Origin: Mucilaginibacter gotjawali
GTDB lineage: Bacteria > Bacteroidota > Bacteroidia > Sphingobacteriales > Sphingobacteriaceae
Reading direction: 5' to 3'
Assembly (NCBI RefSeq): GCF_002355435.1
Contig: NZ_AP017313.1
Location: 2,604,001 to 2,668,000, forward strand
Length of the DNA: 64,000 bases
Shown here piece by piece: positions 16,709-26,499 of the stretch (position 1 is the stretch's first letter; every line of letters begins with the position of its first letter). Both the position numbers and the translations under genes were made by a program. The notes beneath the pieces were generated by a model. That model made no database searches, had not been told where the DNA came from, and was given only the letters and a program-made list of their open reading frames with translations.

Positions 16709-16733
16709 GAGACGCGAAGCATCGCGTCTCTAC
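16709..16733. repeat. GAGACGC palindromic repeat, copy 3
   Basis: GAGACGCGAAGCATCGCGTC followed by TCTAC. The arms GAGACGCGA and TCGCGTCTC are perfect, and the GTAGA-type tail lies on the right side. Confidence 0.7.
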
Positions 16734-16788
16734 GGCGTTTGCGAATGAATTTTAATGATTTGCGATAAATTTACGGGCGTTCGGGTCT

Positions 16789-16814
16789 GAGACGCAAAAT
16801 ATTGCGTCTCTACG
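16789..16814. repeat. GAGACGC palindromic repeat, copy 4
   Basis: GAGACGCAAAATATTGCGTC followed by TCTACG. The arms GAGACGCAA and TTGCGTCTC are perfect; the centre differs from copies 2 and 3 but matches those near 44.4 kb. Confidence 0.7.
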
Positions 16815-16917
16815 ATGAATAAAACCGGGACGCATTTTAGCCGATACGTTAAAATCAGAACAAAAAGCGGATATTTTGTTTATTAATAGGAACAGGCTTT
16901 TTTAAATTATTATCATC

Positions 16918-17166
16918 ATGTGGAACGAAACCAATAACAAATTATACCGCGCTTTTGAATTCAAGGATTTTTCGGAAGCCTTTGCATTTATGACGAGGGT
17001 GGCCCTGATCGCCGAAAAAATCGACCATCACCCCACCTGGACAAATACCTGGAACAAAGTTGAAATTTGGCTAAACACCCACGATGCAGGCGATATGGTG
17101 ACCGAAAAGGACAGGGAACTGGCGAAGCGGATAGATCAAGTCCTGAGTCTTAAGTCAGGAGTCTAA
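16918..17166 (+). CDS. phhB: 4a-hydroxytetrahydrobiopterin dehydratase
   Basis: This 82-aa protein fits the pterin-4a-carbinolamine dehydratase family: [29 protein letters not shown] carries the paired active-site histidines (H37, H38) and the trailing HHP motif, followed by [18 protein letters not shown] with the third histidine. It regenerates quinonoid dihydrobiopterin for aromatic amino acid hydroxylases, or has a moonlighting role. No hydroxylase gene is adjacent. Length is typical for a short bacterial form. Confidence 0.88.
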   Translation: MWNETNNKLYRAFEFKDFSEAFAFMTRVALIAEKIDHHPTWTNTWNKVEIWLNTHDAGDMVTEKDRELAKRIDQVLSLKSGV

Positions 17167-17510
17167 AGTCTCACCAGCGGCTTGTAGTTTGCAATTAATT
17201 TTAGGTTAGAAATTTATTGCTATTGTGCTCCGGCGCGCAGATCTCTGCTTTTTTACAGAATTTTTAATGCCGAAAAATGAGTTTAATTCCATTGTTAGCC
17301 CGGATTTTAAGGCCATCGCACGGCCCGGCAAGTATTAAAATTATAAATATGTTAAATATCTGTTTTTATATACCTGAAAATTATGATTTTTTTTAAATAC
17401 TTTAATTTTTACAGCCATAATTAAAAAAATCTCTGATCATATTATAATGTGATTTTGCGCACTTTTTGTAGTACAAGCCCACCATAGCTTTGAGGTATAA
17501 AATTTATGAA
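17167..17510. other. 344-bp upstream region of pflB, no gene seen
   Basis: The stretch is AT-rich towards its end (TTTTTTTTAAATAC, 17386-17400). I looked for FNR-like TGA-N6-TCA sites and found none; a lone TGATCA (17434-17439) is not enough. No hairpin, promoter match or small gene stands out. Control of pflB therefore remains unread from the sequence. Confidence 0.5.
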
Positions 17511-19745
17511 ATGAAAACAGAAGAAACAACTATCCCATTTATTCCGGGTGCATGGAATTCAACCATTAATGTTTATGATTTTGTTATAAAAAATATAACT
17601 CCCTATACCGGCGATGCATCGTTCCTTGCCGGTCCTTCAGCAAAAACAACCAGGCTGTGGGACGCCTGCAAAACAGTGCTGTTAAAAGAACGCGAAAATG
17701 GTGGTGTTTTGGCTATTGATACCGAAACTATATCTAACATTACCGCATTCGGTCCTGGCTATATCAAACAGGACGATGAAGTAATTGTTGGCCTGCAGAC
17801 AGACCAACTGCTGAAAAGGGCAATGAAGCCTTTCGGAGGGATCAAGCTTGTTGAATCAGCGTTGAGCGAACATGGTATGAAAATTTCTCCTAAGGTTCAT
17901 GAAATTTTCAACTACGCTAAAAATCACAACGAATCAGTATTTAAAGCCTATGACAGCGAGATCCGTGCTTTCCGCTCACACCACGTTTTAACCGGCCTGC
18001 CCGACAACTATGCACGTGGCCGCATTATCGGCGACTTCCGCAGGATGGCTTTATATGGCGTTGACCAATTGATCAACTTTAAGAAAGCCGACCTGCAAAG
18101 GGTTGACGGCGAAATGACCGACCATAAAGTTCGTTTACGTGAGGAGATCAGCGAACAGATCAATGCCTTAAAAGCAATGGTGGAAATGGCCGCCGCTTAT
18201 GGCTTTGATTTAAAAAAGCCGGCAGAAAATGCAGCTGAAGCCGTTCAGTGGTTGTATTTTGCTTACCTGTCTGCAGTTAAAGAGCAGGACGGTGCTGCCA
18301 TGTCATTGGGTAACGTGGCCTCTTTCCTTGATATTTTTATTGAAAGGGATATAAAGGCAGGTGTATTGAATGAAGAAGGCGCACAGGAACTGATCGACCA
18401 GTTTGTAATGAAATTACGCGTGATCCGCCACTTACGCCCGGCTTCGTATGACGAGATCTTCGGCGGCGATCCTACCTGGGTAACCGAAGCCTTAGGCGGT
18501 TTCTTAAACGACGGCCGTACCAAGGTTACCCGTACTACTTTCCGTTTTTTACAAACGCTGTATAATTTAGGGGCATCTCCTGAGCCAAACTTAACTGTAC
18601 TATGGTCTGATAACCTGCCAGAAGGCTTTAAAGAGTTCTGCGCAAAGGTTTCTATTGATACCTCTTCAATCCAGTACGAAAATGACGACCTGATGCGTAC
18701 CACCAGGGGTAGCGATGATTACGGAATTGCCTGCTGCGTTTCGTACCAGAAAGTGGGTAAATCCATCCAGCACTTTGGTGCAAGGGCCAACCTGCCAAAA
18801 GTTTTATTGCTGGCATTAAACGGCGGCCGCGAAGAACAGGAAGGAGTGAAAGTTTTAAAAGAGATTCCTGAACTGCCTGAAGGTGTTTTGGATTACGACC
18901 TGGTACTTGATGTGTTTAAACGCAGTTTATCGGACCTGGCCAGGGTATATGCCAAAGCCATGTATATTATCCATTATATGCATGATAAGTACTACTACGA
19001 ACGCGCCCAGATGGCGCTGATAGATACTGACCCGCATGTGGATATCGCCTACGGCGCAGCCGGGATCTCTATTATTGCCGACTCATTGGCGGCCATTAAA
19101 TACGCCAGGGTAACACCGGTTAGAAACGAAAAGGGCCTGACTGTTGAATTTAAAATAGAAGGGGAATATCCTCAATACGGTAATGATGATGATCGCGTTG
19201 ACAATATAGCTGTAGAAATAACTAAGTTTTTTGTTACTGAACTTCGCAAGCATGTGGCTTATAAAAATGCTACGCCTACTTTGTCATTACTTACCATCAC
19301 TTCAAATGTAATGTATGGTACCAATACCGGCGCCACACCTGACGGAAGGAAAAAAGGGGAAGCTTTTGCACCCGGGGCCAACCCCATGCACGGGCGTGAC
19401 AGCAGCGGCGCTATAGCCTCCTTAAATTCTGTTTGTAAACTGGATTATAACGATGTACAGGATGGTATTTCAAATACCTTTACCATGGTGCCAAAATCAT
19501 TGGGTTACACACCGGAAGAACAGGTAACCAACCTGGTGAACACGTTGAACGGGTACTTTAAACAAGGTGGTTTCCATTTGAATGTGAATATTTTGAACAG
19601 GGAAACCCTGCTCGACGCCTATGATCACCCCGAAAATTACCCGCAGTTAACCATCCGCGTTTCCGGATACGCTGTGAATTTTGTAAGGCTTTCAAAAGAA
19701 CACCAGATGGAAGTAATTACCCGTACTTTCCATGAATGTATGTAG
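17511..19745 (+). CDS. pflB: Pyruvate formate-lyase (formate C-acetyltransferase)
   Basis: This 744-aa glycyl-radical enzyme converts pyruvate and CoA to acetyl-CoA and formate under anoxic conditions. The catalytic cysteine pair is C408-C409 (GIACCVS), and the radical-bearing glycine is G719 in RVSGYAVNF. The ATG at 17511 is preferred over the TTG at 17490 because it gives the usual short N-terminus. The activating enzyme follows after a strong hairpin. PFL implies facultative fermentation in an organism of a mostly aerobic group; transcription control is not visible here. Confidence 0.97.
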   Translation: MKTEETTIPFIPGAWNSTINVYDFVIKNITPYTGDASFLAGPSAKTTRLWDACKTVLLKERENGGVLAIDTETISNITAFGPGYIKQDDEVIVGLQTDQLLKRAMKPFGGIKLVESALSEHGMKISPKVHEIFNYAKNHNESVFKAYDSEIRAFRSHHVLTGLPDNYARGRIIGDFRRMALYGVDQLINFKKADLQRVDGEMTDHKVRLREEISEQINALKAMVEMAAAYGFDLKKPAENAAEAVQWLYFAYLSAVKEQDGAAMSLGNVASFLDIFIERDIKAGVLNEEGAQELIDQFVMKLRVIRHLRPASYDEIFGGDPTWVTEALGGFLNDGRTKVTRTTFRFLQTLYNLGASPEPNLTVLWSDNLPEGFKEFCAKVSIDTSSIQYENDDLMRTTRGSDDYGIACCVSYQKVGKSIQHFGARANLPKVLLLALNGGREEQEGVKVLKEIPELPEGVLDYDLVLDVFKRSLSDLARVYAKAMYIIHYMHDKYYYERAQMALIDTDPHVDIAYGAAGISIIADSLAAIKYARVTPVRNEKGLTVEFKIEGEYPQYGNDDDRVDNIAVEITKFFVTELRKHVAYKNATPTLSLLTITSNVMYGTNTGATPDGRKKGEAFAPGANPMHGRDSSGAIASLNSVCKLDYNDVQDGISNTFTMVPKSLGYTPEEQVTNLVNTLNGYFKQGGFHLNVNILNRETLLDAYDHPENYPQLTIRVSGYAVNFVRLSKEHQMEVITRTFHECM

Positions 19746-19773
19746 TTGCTAAATTAAAATGTATATTTATAGG

Positions 19774-19804
19774 AGCCGGGCTGCAAAACAGCCCGGCTTT
19801 TTTT
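19774..19804 (+). terminator. Strong hairpin-terminator between pflB and pflA
   Basis: AGCCGGGCTG-CAAAA-CAGCCCGGCT is a perfect 10-bp stem with a 5-nt loop, followed by seven T residues. It stands 29 nt past the pflB stop and 18 nt before the pflA start. It is a textbook intrinsic terminator inside what would otherwise be one operon. Confidence 0.9.
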
Positions 19805-19821
19805 AAGCAAAAGGATAACTT

Positions 19822-20607
19822 ATGATATATTTCCCTTTACAGGATATTGAAGCTGCGAAATTAAATATTGATGACCCGGATCATCTGCGGATCCATTCGC
19901 TGGAAACATTCGGCACGCATGACGGCCCCGGCGTAAGGATGGTGGTTTTTGTACAGGGCTGCCAGTTTCGCTGCGTGTATTGCCATAACCCCGATTCGAT
20001 TGACGTTAAAGGCGGTATGCTGGTTGAAATAAGCGAACTGGTAAAGCGGGCCGTACAGCAAAAAAATTACTTTGGCGCCGAAGGCGGCGTCACCGTTTCG
20101 GGCGGCGAGCCTTTGCTGCAGAGAAGTAAACTCATCACATTTTTTAAACTGCTGCATGAACAGGGCATCAATACCTGCCTGGATAGCAATGGCAGGCTGA
20201 ACAATGCCGAAGTGCACGAACTGCTGGAATATACCGATATATTATTGCTGGATGTGAAGCACATCAACGATGAATGGCACCATAAACTAACCGGTTTATC
20301 CAACAAAACCACGCTTGAACTGGCCGCTTACCGCGAGTCGACCGGGCGGCCGATGTGGCTGCGTTACGTATTGGTTCCGGGATGGACGGACCAGCCGGAA
20401 TATATTGAAGAGTGGTGCCGCCATTTTACCAATTACAAAACCGTTGAGCGGGTTGAAATAATAAGCTTTCACCAGATGGGACGCCATAAATGGGATAGCA
20501 TGGGGATGATCTATCCGCTCATCGACACCCCGGTGCCCACCCGCGAGCAAAGGCACCAGGTAAAGGCGATTTTTAAAAAATACTTTAAGAATATAGCGCT
20601 CAAATAG
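19822..20607 (+). CDS. pflA: Pyruvate formate-lyase activating enzyme (radical SAM)
   Basis: This 261-aa radical-SAM protein abstracts hydrogen from the glycine of PflB to form the glycyl radical. The iron-sulfur cluster motif is C47-x3-C51-x2-C54 in GCQFRCVYCHN, and VSGGEPLLQ forms the GGE SAM-binding motif. Length is close to the E. coli enzyme. It follows pflB but is separated by a strong terminator, so it should be made at a lower level. Its TAG stop is the first base triplet of a 10-bp target duplication flanking a palindromic insertion. Confidence 0.95.
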   Translation: MIYFPLQDIEAAKLNIDDPDHLRIHSLETFGTHDGPGVRMVVFVQGCQFRCVYCHNPDSIDVKGGMLVEISELVKRAVQQKNYFGAEGGVTVSGGEPLLQRSKLITFFKLLHEQGINTCLDSNGRLNNAEVHELLEYTDILLLDVKHINDEWHHKLTGLSNKTTLELAAYRESTGRPMWLRYVLVPGWTDQPEYIEEWCRHFTNYKTVERVEIISFHQMGRHKWDSMGMIYPLIDTPVPTREQRHQVKAIFKKYFKNIALK

Positions 20608-20830
20608 TTTCCCGAGGGCAATCGCTTTTTAAATAAAGCAACCGGGAGGAGGCTCCCCTGGAGCCATACTTTTCAATTTTATTTTTCTATAAACACGGGA
20701 CTCCTACGGAGTCTGACAGGCACGTTAACATTAGCTCCGGAGGAGCGGCCTGTTTATAGAAAAATCGAATTTGTTTTTAAGGCTCCAAAGGAGCCTCCTC
20801 TTTAAAAGCGATAGCCCTGGTAGTTTCCCG
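20605..20830. mobile_element. MITE-like palindromic element with 10-bp target duplication
   Basis: TAGTTTCCCG occurs at 20605-20614 and again at 20821-20830 as direct repeats. Between them about 206 bp form nested inverted repeats: AGGGCAATCGCTTTT against AAAAGCGATAGCCCT at the ends, GAGGAGGCTCC against GGAGCCTCCTC, and TTTTTCTATAAACA against TGTTTATAGAAAAA inside. No coding frame is present. The ends and duplication suggest a transposed non-autonomous element. It inserted exactly at the pflA stop without altering the protein. Confidence 0.75.
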
Positions 20831-21039
20831 GTAGGTCGAAATTTAGTCAGCTCGGGAAGTGCAATATTTCGGACAGAGTAATCCACAAAACAATCATTTT
20901 TCCACAAAGCGGTTATAAACGGCTTAACGCATTAACTTTACCGTTTGGTTGGGGGCGAAGTTGGAGTGATTGTAATTGTTTAAAAGGTAAACAATTACGA
21001 CCCTTACAACTTTTACAACCCTTTTAACTAAACAGAAAA

Positions 21040-23649
21040 TTGGCAAAGGAAACCGGGAAAGAAACACCCTTAATGCAGCAGTACAACCAGGTAAAGGCCA
21101 AATATCCTGGCGCCTTATTGCTTTTTCGCGTGGGTGATTTTTATGAAACCTTTGGCGAGGATGCGATAAAAACAGCGGGAATATTAGGGATTGTGCTTAC
21201 CCGAAGGGCAAATGGGGCTGCTACGCATATCGAGCTGGCGGGTTTTCCGCACCATTCCCTGGATACTTATTTACCAAAATTGGTTAGGGCAGGGCAGCGG
21301 GTGGCGATCTGCGACCAGCTGGAAGACCCCAAGGCTACCAAAACTATTGTAAAGCGCGGGGTGACGGAACTGGTTACACCGGGTGTAGCCATCAACGACA
21401 ATATTCTTCACCAAAAAAGCAACAACTACCTGGCATCGCTGCATTTTGATAAAAACAGCATCGGGGTAGCGTTTATAGATATCAGCACCGGGGAATTTTT
21501 AACAGCGCAGGGCAGCAGCAGCTATATTGATAAACTGCTGCAAAGTTATTCGCCAAGCGAGGTGATCTATACCAAAAGCCGCCGGCATGATTTTAAAGAA
21601 CTGTTTGGCGACCGCTTTTATACTTACACCCTTGATGAATGGCCCTACAGCGGCGATTACGCCAATGAGGTGCTGCTGAAACACTTTGGAGTAAAATCAT
21701 TAAAAGGTTTCGGGATCGATAAGCTGAGCCTGGGCATCGTAGCCGCGGGCGTGGCGCTGCATTACCTTAATGAGACCGAACACCGCAACCTGCAGCATAT
21801 TTCGGCCATCAGCAGGATAGAGGAGGACCGCTACCTCTGGCTCGACCGTTACAGTGTGCGTAACCTGGAACTGGTGGGCTCGGCTAATGAAAATGCGCAT
21901 ACCCTGGTAGAAGTGCTTGATCAAACCTGCTCGCCGATGGGCGCACGTTTGCTGAGGCGCTGGATCGTGATGCCGTTAAAGGAGATCAAACCGATCAACG
22001 ACAGGCTGAATGTGGTGGAATTCCTGATTGAACAGGAAGAATTACGTGAAAGCCTGAAACAAAATATCCGCCTGATAGGCGATTTGGAGCGATTGATCTC
22101 AAAAATTGGCCTGCTGAAGGCCAACCCCCGCGAGGTTTGCCAGCTGAAAAAAGCGCTGAATGCCATTGGCCTGATCAAAAAGCAGGGCGAAACATCGCCA
22201 AGCCTGCCTTTGCAGGCCATCAGCGCGCAGCTTAATCCCTGCACGCTGATTTGCGAAAAGATTGAAAAAGAGCTGAGCGCCGAACCACCTGTGATGCTGG
22301 TAAAAGGTGGCGTAATGAACGAAGGGATAAATGAAGAGCTTGACCGCCTGCGGAAGATCGCTTTTGGGGGCAAAGGATATTTACTGGAGATCCAGAAGCG
22401 GGAGGCGGAAACAACCGGCATCCCCTCTTTAAAAGTATCCTTCAACAATGTGTTTGGGTATTATTTGGAAGTTACTCATAGTCATCGGGATAAGGTGCCT
22501 TCAGAATGGATCCGGAAGCAAACTTTGGTGAATGCCGAACGCTATATTACTCCTGAATTAAAAGAATACGAAGAGCAGATATTAGGCGCCGAAGAAAAGA
22601 TCCTGGCATTGGAAACAAAACTCTATAATGATTTGGTGTATTCGCTGGCTGAGTATATTAAACCAATACAATTGAACGCTCAATTGATTGCCAGGCTGGA
22701 TGTATTGTTGAATTTTGGCACCATCGCCATCAAAAATTATTACGTAAAACCGGAAGTAAACGACAGCCGCTTAATTGACATCAAAGGCGGGCGGCACCCG
22801 GTGATTGAAAAAACACTACCCCTGGGCGAAGAGTATATCACCAATGATGTTTACCTCGACTCGGAAACACAGCAGATCATTATCATCACAGGGCCCAATA
22901 TGGCCGGTAAATCGGCTTTGCTGCGGCAAACCGGGCTCATTGTACTGATGGCCCAGATGGGGTGCTTTGTGCCTGCCAAAGCGGCCTCTATAGGGCTGGT
23001 GGACAAGATCTTTACCCGTGTGGGGGCATCGGATAACTTGTCGTCGGGTGAATCTACCTTTATGGTGGAGATGAATGAAACAGCAAGTATCCTCAATAAC
23101 TTGTCTGACAGGAGCTTGATCCTGCTGGATGAGATAGGGAGGGGCACAAGCACTTATGACGGGATCTCCATCGCATGGTCAATTGCCGAATTTTTGCATA
23201 ACCAGCCGCAAGCCCGGGCCAAAACACTGTTTGCCACTCACTACCATGAGTTGAACGAACTGAGCAATAGCTTCAGTCGCATCAAAAATTTCAATGTATC
23301 GGTAAAAGAGATCGGCCACCAGATCATCTTCCTGCGCAAGCTGGTGCCCGGCGGCAGCGAACATAGTTTCGGGATCCATGTGGCCAAACTGGCCGGGATG
23401 CCGCAAAAAGTATTGAGCCGCGCCAACGAGATCCTCAAAAAACTGGAAGCCGAGCGGACAGGGGGGGAGCACATTAAAGAAAGTATCCGCAAAGTGCAGA
23501 AACAGGCCGTACAGATGCAGATGTTCTCCATAGATGACCCCGTTTTAGTTAAAATTCGTGATACGCTAAATAACCTTGATGTAAATACCTTAACGCCGGT
23601 TGAAGCCCTGATGAAGCTGGATGAGATACAAAGGGTGATTAAAGGGTAA
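21040..23649 (+). CDS. mutS: DNA mismatch repair protein MutS
   Basis: The 869-aa protein recognises mispairs and small loops and recruits MutL. The mispair-binding motif [10 protein letters not shown] (about residues 29-38) contains the Phe and Glu that contact the mismatch. The ATPase has Walker [12 protein letters not shown] (near 617), the DEIGRGTS Walker B (near 697) and the following [10 protein letters not shown]. Length and domains match MutS1. The start is TTG at 21040, which gives [17 protein letters not shown] as in relatives; the next ATG (21073) would cut into the first strand. Confidence 0.95.
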   Translation: MAKETGKETPLMQQYNQVKAKYPGALLLFRVGDFYETFGEDAIKTAGILGIVLTRRANGAATHIELAGFPHHSLDTYLPKLVRAGQRVAICDQLEDPKATKTIVKRGVTELVTPGVAINDNILHQKSNNYLASLHFDKNSIGVAFIDISTGEFLTAQGSSSYIDKLLQSYSPSEVIYTKSRRHDFKELFGDRFYTYTLDEWPYSGDYANEVLLKHFGVKSLKGFGIDKLSLGIVAAGVALHYLNETEHRNLQHISAISRIEEDRYLWLDRYSVRNLELVGSANENAHTLVEVLDQTCSPMGARLLRRWIVMPLKEIKPINDRLNVVEFLIEQEELRESLKQNIRLIGDLERLISKIGLLKANPREVCQLKKALNAIGLIKKQGETSPSLPLQAISAQLNPCTLICEKIEKELSAEPPVMLVKGGVMNEGINEELDRLRKIAFGGKGYLLEIQKREAETTGIPSLKVSFNNVFGYYLEVTHSHRDKVPSEWIRKQTLVNAERYITPELKEYEEQILGAEEKILALETKLYNDLVYSLAEYIKPIQLNAQLIARLDVLLNFGTIAIKNYYVKPEVNDSRLIDIKGGRHPVIEKTLPLGEEYITNDVYLDSETQQIIIITGPNMAGKSALLRQTGLIVLMAQMGCFVPAKAASIGLVDKIFTRVGASDNLSSGESTFMVEMNETASILNNLSDRSLILLDEIGRGTSTYDGISIAWSIAEFLHNQPQARAKTLFATHYHELNELSNSFSRIKNFNVSVKEIGHQIIFLRKLVPGGSEHSFGIHVAKLAGMPQKVLSRANEILKKLEAERTGGEHIKESIRKVQKQAVQMQMFSIDDPVLVKIRDTLNNLDVNTLTPVEALMKLDEIQRVIKG

Positions 23650-23826
23650 GAGGATTTACGATTTTAGAATTACGATTTTTTATTTCGGAATTCGGAATTT
23701 CGATTTCGGAATTAAAAACTGGATTAAGGATTCTTTCACCGCTTTCTTTCGGACTTTACCGACTTTACTGACTTCCGGACTTCCTCTCATGTTAACATGT
23801 TAAAAACCTTTATGTAACCTTTTGGG
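23650..23826. repeat. Word-like low-complexity intergenic stretch
   Basis: The sequence is built from near-repeated words such as ATTTACGATTTTAGAATTACG, TTCGGAATTCGGAATTTCG and GGACTTTACCGACTTTACTG. Such strings recur at other gene ends in this window. It could serve as a transcription end or simply be neutral drift from a dispersed repeat. Confidence 0.45.
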
Positions 23827-23850
23827 GTGTTTAGCCGTATTTTTAGGCGG

Positions 23851-24417
23851 ATGAAAAAAACGCTTTACCTTTTTTGCATTTTGCTGGCTTTTACTGCGGT
23901 ATTGACCTCTTGTCATTCGCGCAGGGCAGCTATGCGCGGCGAACCGGGCGAGGTGGTAAAGCCGCAGCTTAGCGTTGCTGAAAAATATTCGGCGATAATG
24001 GGGGTGGAGAAAAGTGATATCCAAAACGGCAGGCTTTATGAATTTATTGACGATTGGATGGGCACGCCTTACCATTTCGGAGGGCAGGATAAAAGCGGTG
24101 TTGATTGTTCGGGCCTGGCGCAATTGCTTGAATCGCAGGTTTTTGGTGTGGAGATCCCGCGCTCAACCGGCGAACAGATCAATGTTATTAAACGCAAGTA
24201 TGAAGAAGAACTGGTTGAAGGCGACCTGATATTTTTTGATTACGACGGCAAAAAATTCAGCCATGTGGGCGTTTACCTGCAGAACGGCTATTTTGTTCAT
24301 GCCAGCTCAACAAAAGGGGTAACCATCACCCGGTTGCATGATCCTTATACCTATAAATATTTTTCGCGCTGCGGCTCTGTCATTGCGCAGGACCCAAATT
24401 CAGCGCCGGGTAAATAA
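23851..24417 (+). CDS. NlpC/P60-family peptidoglycan endopeptidase lipoprotein
   Basis: Read from ATG 23851, the product starts with a lipoprotein signal (MKKTLYLFCILLAFTAVLTSC) whose Cys is the acylation site. The NlpC/P60 domain shows the catalytic Cys in GVDCSGLAQ, His in KFSHVGVYL and a third polar residue in YFVHASSTKG. It should hydrolyse a bond in peptidoglycan stem peptides at the outer membrane. The longer frame from 23827 only adds MFSRIFRR, which is basic and unneeded. A 41-aa membrane protein follows. Confidence 0.9.
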   Translation: MKKTLYLFCILLAFTAVLTSCHSRRAAMRGEPGEVVKPQLSVAEKYSAIMGVEKSDIQNGRLYEFIDDWMGTPYHFGGQDKSGVDCSGLAQLLESQVFGVEIPRSTGEQINVIKRKYEEELVEGDLIFFDYDGKKFSHVGVYLQNGYFVHASSTKGVTITRLHDPYTYKYFSRCGSVIAQDPNSAPGK

Positions 24418-24433
24418 TCAGGCATAATTTTGT

Positions 24434-24441
24434 TAACTTTG
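24434..24441 (+). promoter_or_regulatory. -7 element for the 41-aa gene
   Basis: TAACTTTG matches TAnnTTTG. Its last base is only 7 nt before the ATG, so transcription should begin within a few bases of the start codon and the mRNA would be almost leaderless. Confidence 0.6.
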
Positions 24442-24448
24442 CCTCATC

Positions 24449-24574
24449 ATGGCAGACGAAAAAGACAAATACAGTTTCTGGACAAAATATAAACGTTTCG
24501 CAGGTAACGAAATTCTGCTCTATGTGATTATGATCATAGGCATCATCCTCGGCCTCATCATTTTCAGCAAATAG
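24449..24574 (+). CDS. 41-aa single-helix membrane protein
   Basis: The frame ATGGCAGACGAAAAAGAC encodes a charged start (MADEKDKYSFWTKYKRFAGN) followed by one hydrophobic helix (residues 21-39, EILLYVIMIIGIILGLIIF) and a short SK end. It has an ATG, a recognisable promoter and no overlap. I do not know a family. It could be a small subunit or a membrane-anchored modulator; the strongly polar head next to a helix is typical of such proteins. Confidence 0.65.
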   Translation: MADEKDKYSFWTKYKRFAGNEILLYVIMIIGIILGLIIFSK

Positions 24575-24588
24575 TTGCTGCGGCAATT

Positions 24589-26499
24589 TTAACTTTTTAC
24601 CAAACTAACGGTATATTCATCTGCATCCACCACATCCTGGAAAAAGTCGACCAGGTCCTGATACGTTTCTTTGCTATACGTGCCGTCAAATAACTGGAAT
24701 TTACGCCTGTAGGTAAGCTGGTTACCTTTAAGTTCCATCGTGGCGGTAAATTTTCCAAACGGTTTGTCAAGCTTTACATTTAAGGGTTCTTTCTCCAGGT
24801 GGTAACCGGGCGGGATCGTGTAGGTTATGTCGTCAAGATCTGTATATCCGCGATTAATACAAACGTCATTCATTCGGTTGGGTACCTGCCTTGGCGGCTC
24901 TTCTATCCGGTTAACAGAATTGATCATAAAAAAGCATTTGCCATCGGTTAGGGAGGCGTAATCCCGTGCGCTAAGCTTAATACTCTCGGTTGTAAAAGGC
25001 CTAAAGCTTTTATCCTGTTTTAAATCAAGGCCAAGGATATCCATGTTATTTATCGGGTAGATCTTTTGGATTATTTTATACTGCTCCTTTACGGGCTCAT
25101 TAACGATTTCATCCCGGTTATCATAATTGGCCCCGTAAAAAGTGGTGGTCATCGCTCCGGATAACCCGCCATCACCATTGATTACAAAGTCAGCTTTGCG
25201 CTTTTCCAGGTCGTCATCTACGGAGTACTTTGGGGTGTGCAGCAGTTTGCCGCCTTCGGGGGTACAGGCTAAAACATTGCGGTCGTCGGTAAAATCCCCC
25301 AGGTATCCAAAAGGTATGGTTTGGCTGGTGCAATCGGCCCATGTGGTATCGTTTTTAAACGGGATACATAAAATAATATGATCTCCCTGGTCCATACTGG
25401 CAAAATCATTCAATAAATTCACTTTGTACCTTCTGCCTGATTTTACAACACAATACCATGAGTCGATATTCACGGCCTTCAGCAAAGCCTGGGTATAATT
25501 TACCAGCGCTTTGCAGTCACCATAGTTTTGCTGATCTACATCTGAAGCCAAAAAAGGCTGATTTCCCCCAATCCCCACCTGTACGCTTACATAGTGGGTT
25601 TTACCCTGCATGAATTCATAAATTTTTTTTGCTTTTAATTTGGGGTCAGCGATGTCTTTGGTTAATTCCTGCACATGTTCTTTCGTGCCTGCAGGCAGTT
25701 CAGTGCGGCTGGCCAGCAGTTTATCATATTCCCATTTGCCCAGCGTTTTCCAATCTGTGAATGAACCGTCCAGCCCATAATACCTGAATTTTTCGGGCGC
25801 CACCTGCACGTAAGGAATTACATTTTTATAATATGGGCTAAAAGGCTCGGTTTTAGCGGCTTTTAAATTACTCACGCTCCAGCTATACGTATTAGTTTCC
25901 GCTTTTTTCTCAATCTTTATCAAATTATTGTGGAAGTTATTTTCTTTATACCTGATGTTAAAACCTTTGTCGCAGGTGAATGTAAATGAACTTTTCTGAA
26001 CAGCAATACCATAGCCCGGTACCGGTTCCCATTGGGGAAAAGCAAGGGATTGTTTTAATTTCATTTCGTATTCATACACAACGGTGTATGGATACTGGCT
26101 GACGGCCGGCTTGTAATATTTAATTTTATCATCAAGAAAGAGTGAAAAGCCATCCCAGGCGCTTTGTTTTTCAAAATCGCCTTCAGAAAACTTATTAATC
26201 GGCTTCCCAAACTCATTTAATATCATGCCTTTAACCGATTTAATGACCCTGCTTTTGTCGTATTCAAGGACAATTTCTGCATCTTCGTCGCCATTTTTAT
26301 TTAAAACTGTTATGGCCGATTTCACCTGCACAATGGTATTATCCAGGCTCTCTACCCTGACACTCAATTGCTGATCCCTGATCACTGTACTAGCATGGGC
26401 AAGCAGCTCCTTTGGGATCAGGCTTGCATCATAATTATCCTGGGCGCCGGCGTATAAAAAACCTGTCAGCAGGCATATCATAAGTAATACAGGTTTCAT
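24589..26499 (-). CDS. DUF3857/transglutaminase-like protein with intact catalytic triad
   Basis: The 636-aa product carries a signal peptide, a DUF3857 domain (about 40-200) and a transglutaminase-like core in which the triad is visible: Cys in NYGDCKALVN, His in QGDHIILCIPF and Asp in TWADCTS. A beta-rich C-terminal domain follows. These domains occur in secreted proteins of unknown function, possibly cross-linking or cleaving peptides. It is the last gene of a three-gene operon; its ATG overlaps the upstream stop as ATGA. Confidence 0.85.
   Translation of the reverse strand: MKPVLLMICLLTGFLYAGAQDNYDASLIPKELLAHASTVIRDQQLSVRVESLDNTIVQVKSAITVLNKNGDEDAEIVLEYDKSRVIKSVKGMILNEFGKPINKFSEGDFEKQSAWDGFSLFLDDKIKYYKPAVSQYPYTVVYEYEMKLKQSLAFPQWEPVPGYGIAVQKSSFTFTCDKGFNIRYKENNFHNNLIKIEKKAETNTYSWSVSNLKAAKTEPFSPYYKNVIPYVQVAPEKFRYYGLDGSFTDWKTLGKWEYDKLLASRTELPAGTKEHVQELTKDIADPKLKAKKIYEFMQGKTHYVSVQVGIGGNQPFLASDVDQQNYGDCKALVNYTQALLKAVNIDSWYCVVKSGRRYKVNLLNDFASMDQGDHIILCIPFKNDTTWADCTSQTIPFGYLGDFTDDRNVLACTPEGGKLLHTPKYSVDDDLEKRKADFVINGDGGLSGAMTTTFYGANYDNRDEIVNEPVKEQYKIIQKIYPINNMDILGLDLKQDKSFRPFTTESIKLSARDYASLTDGKCFFMINSVNRIEEPPRQVPNRMNDVCINRGYTDLDDITYTIPPGYHLEKEPLNVKLDKPFGKFTATMELKGNQLTYRRKFQLFDGTYSKETYQDLVDFFQDVVDADEYTVSLVKS

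Noticed and set aside
16651..16814. The three GAGACGC repeats as a CRISPR array
   Set aside because: Copies are palindromes with unequal spacing (about 35 and 56 bp), differ from each other, and no cas genes are present.
17430..17480. An FNR-type site upstream of pflB
   Set aside because: TGATCATATTAT and TGTGATTTTGCGCAC do not complete TGA-N6-TCA, so no site is claimed.
21921..22448. A 175-codon open frame antisense to mutS
   Set aside because: It lies wholly within mutS, whose motifs are clear, and its translation shows no family features.
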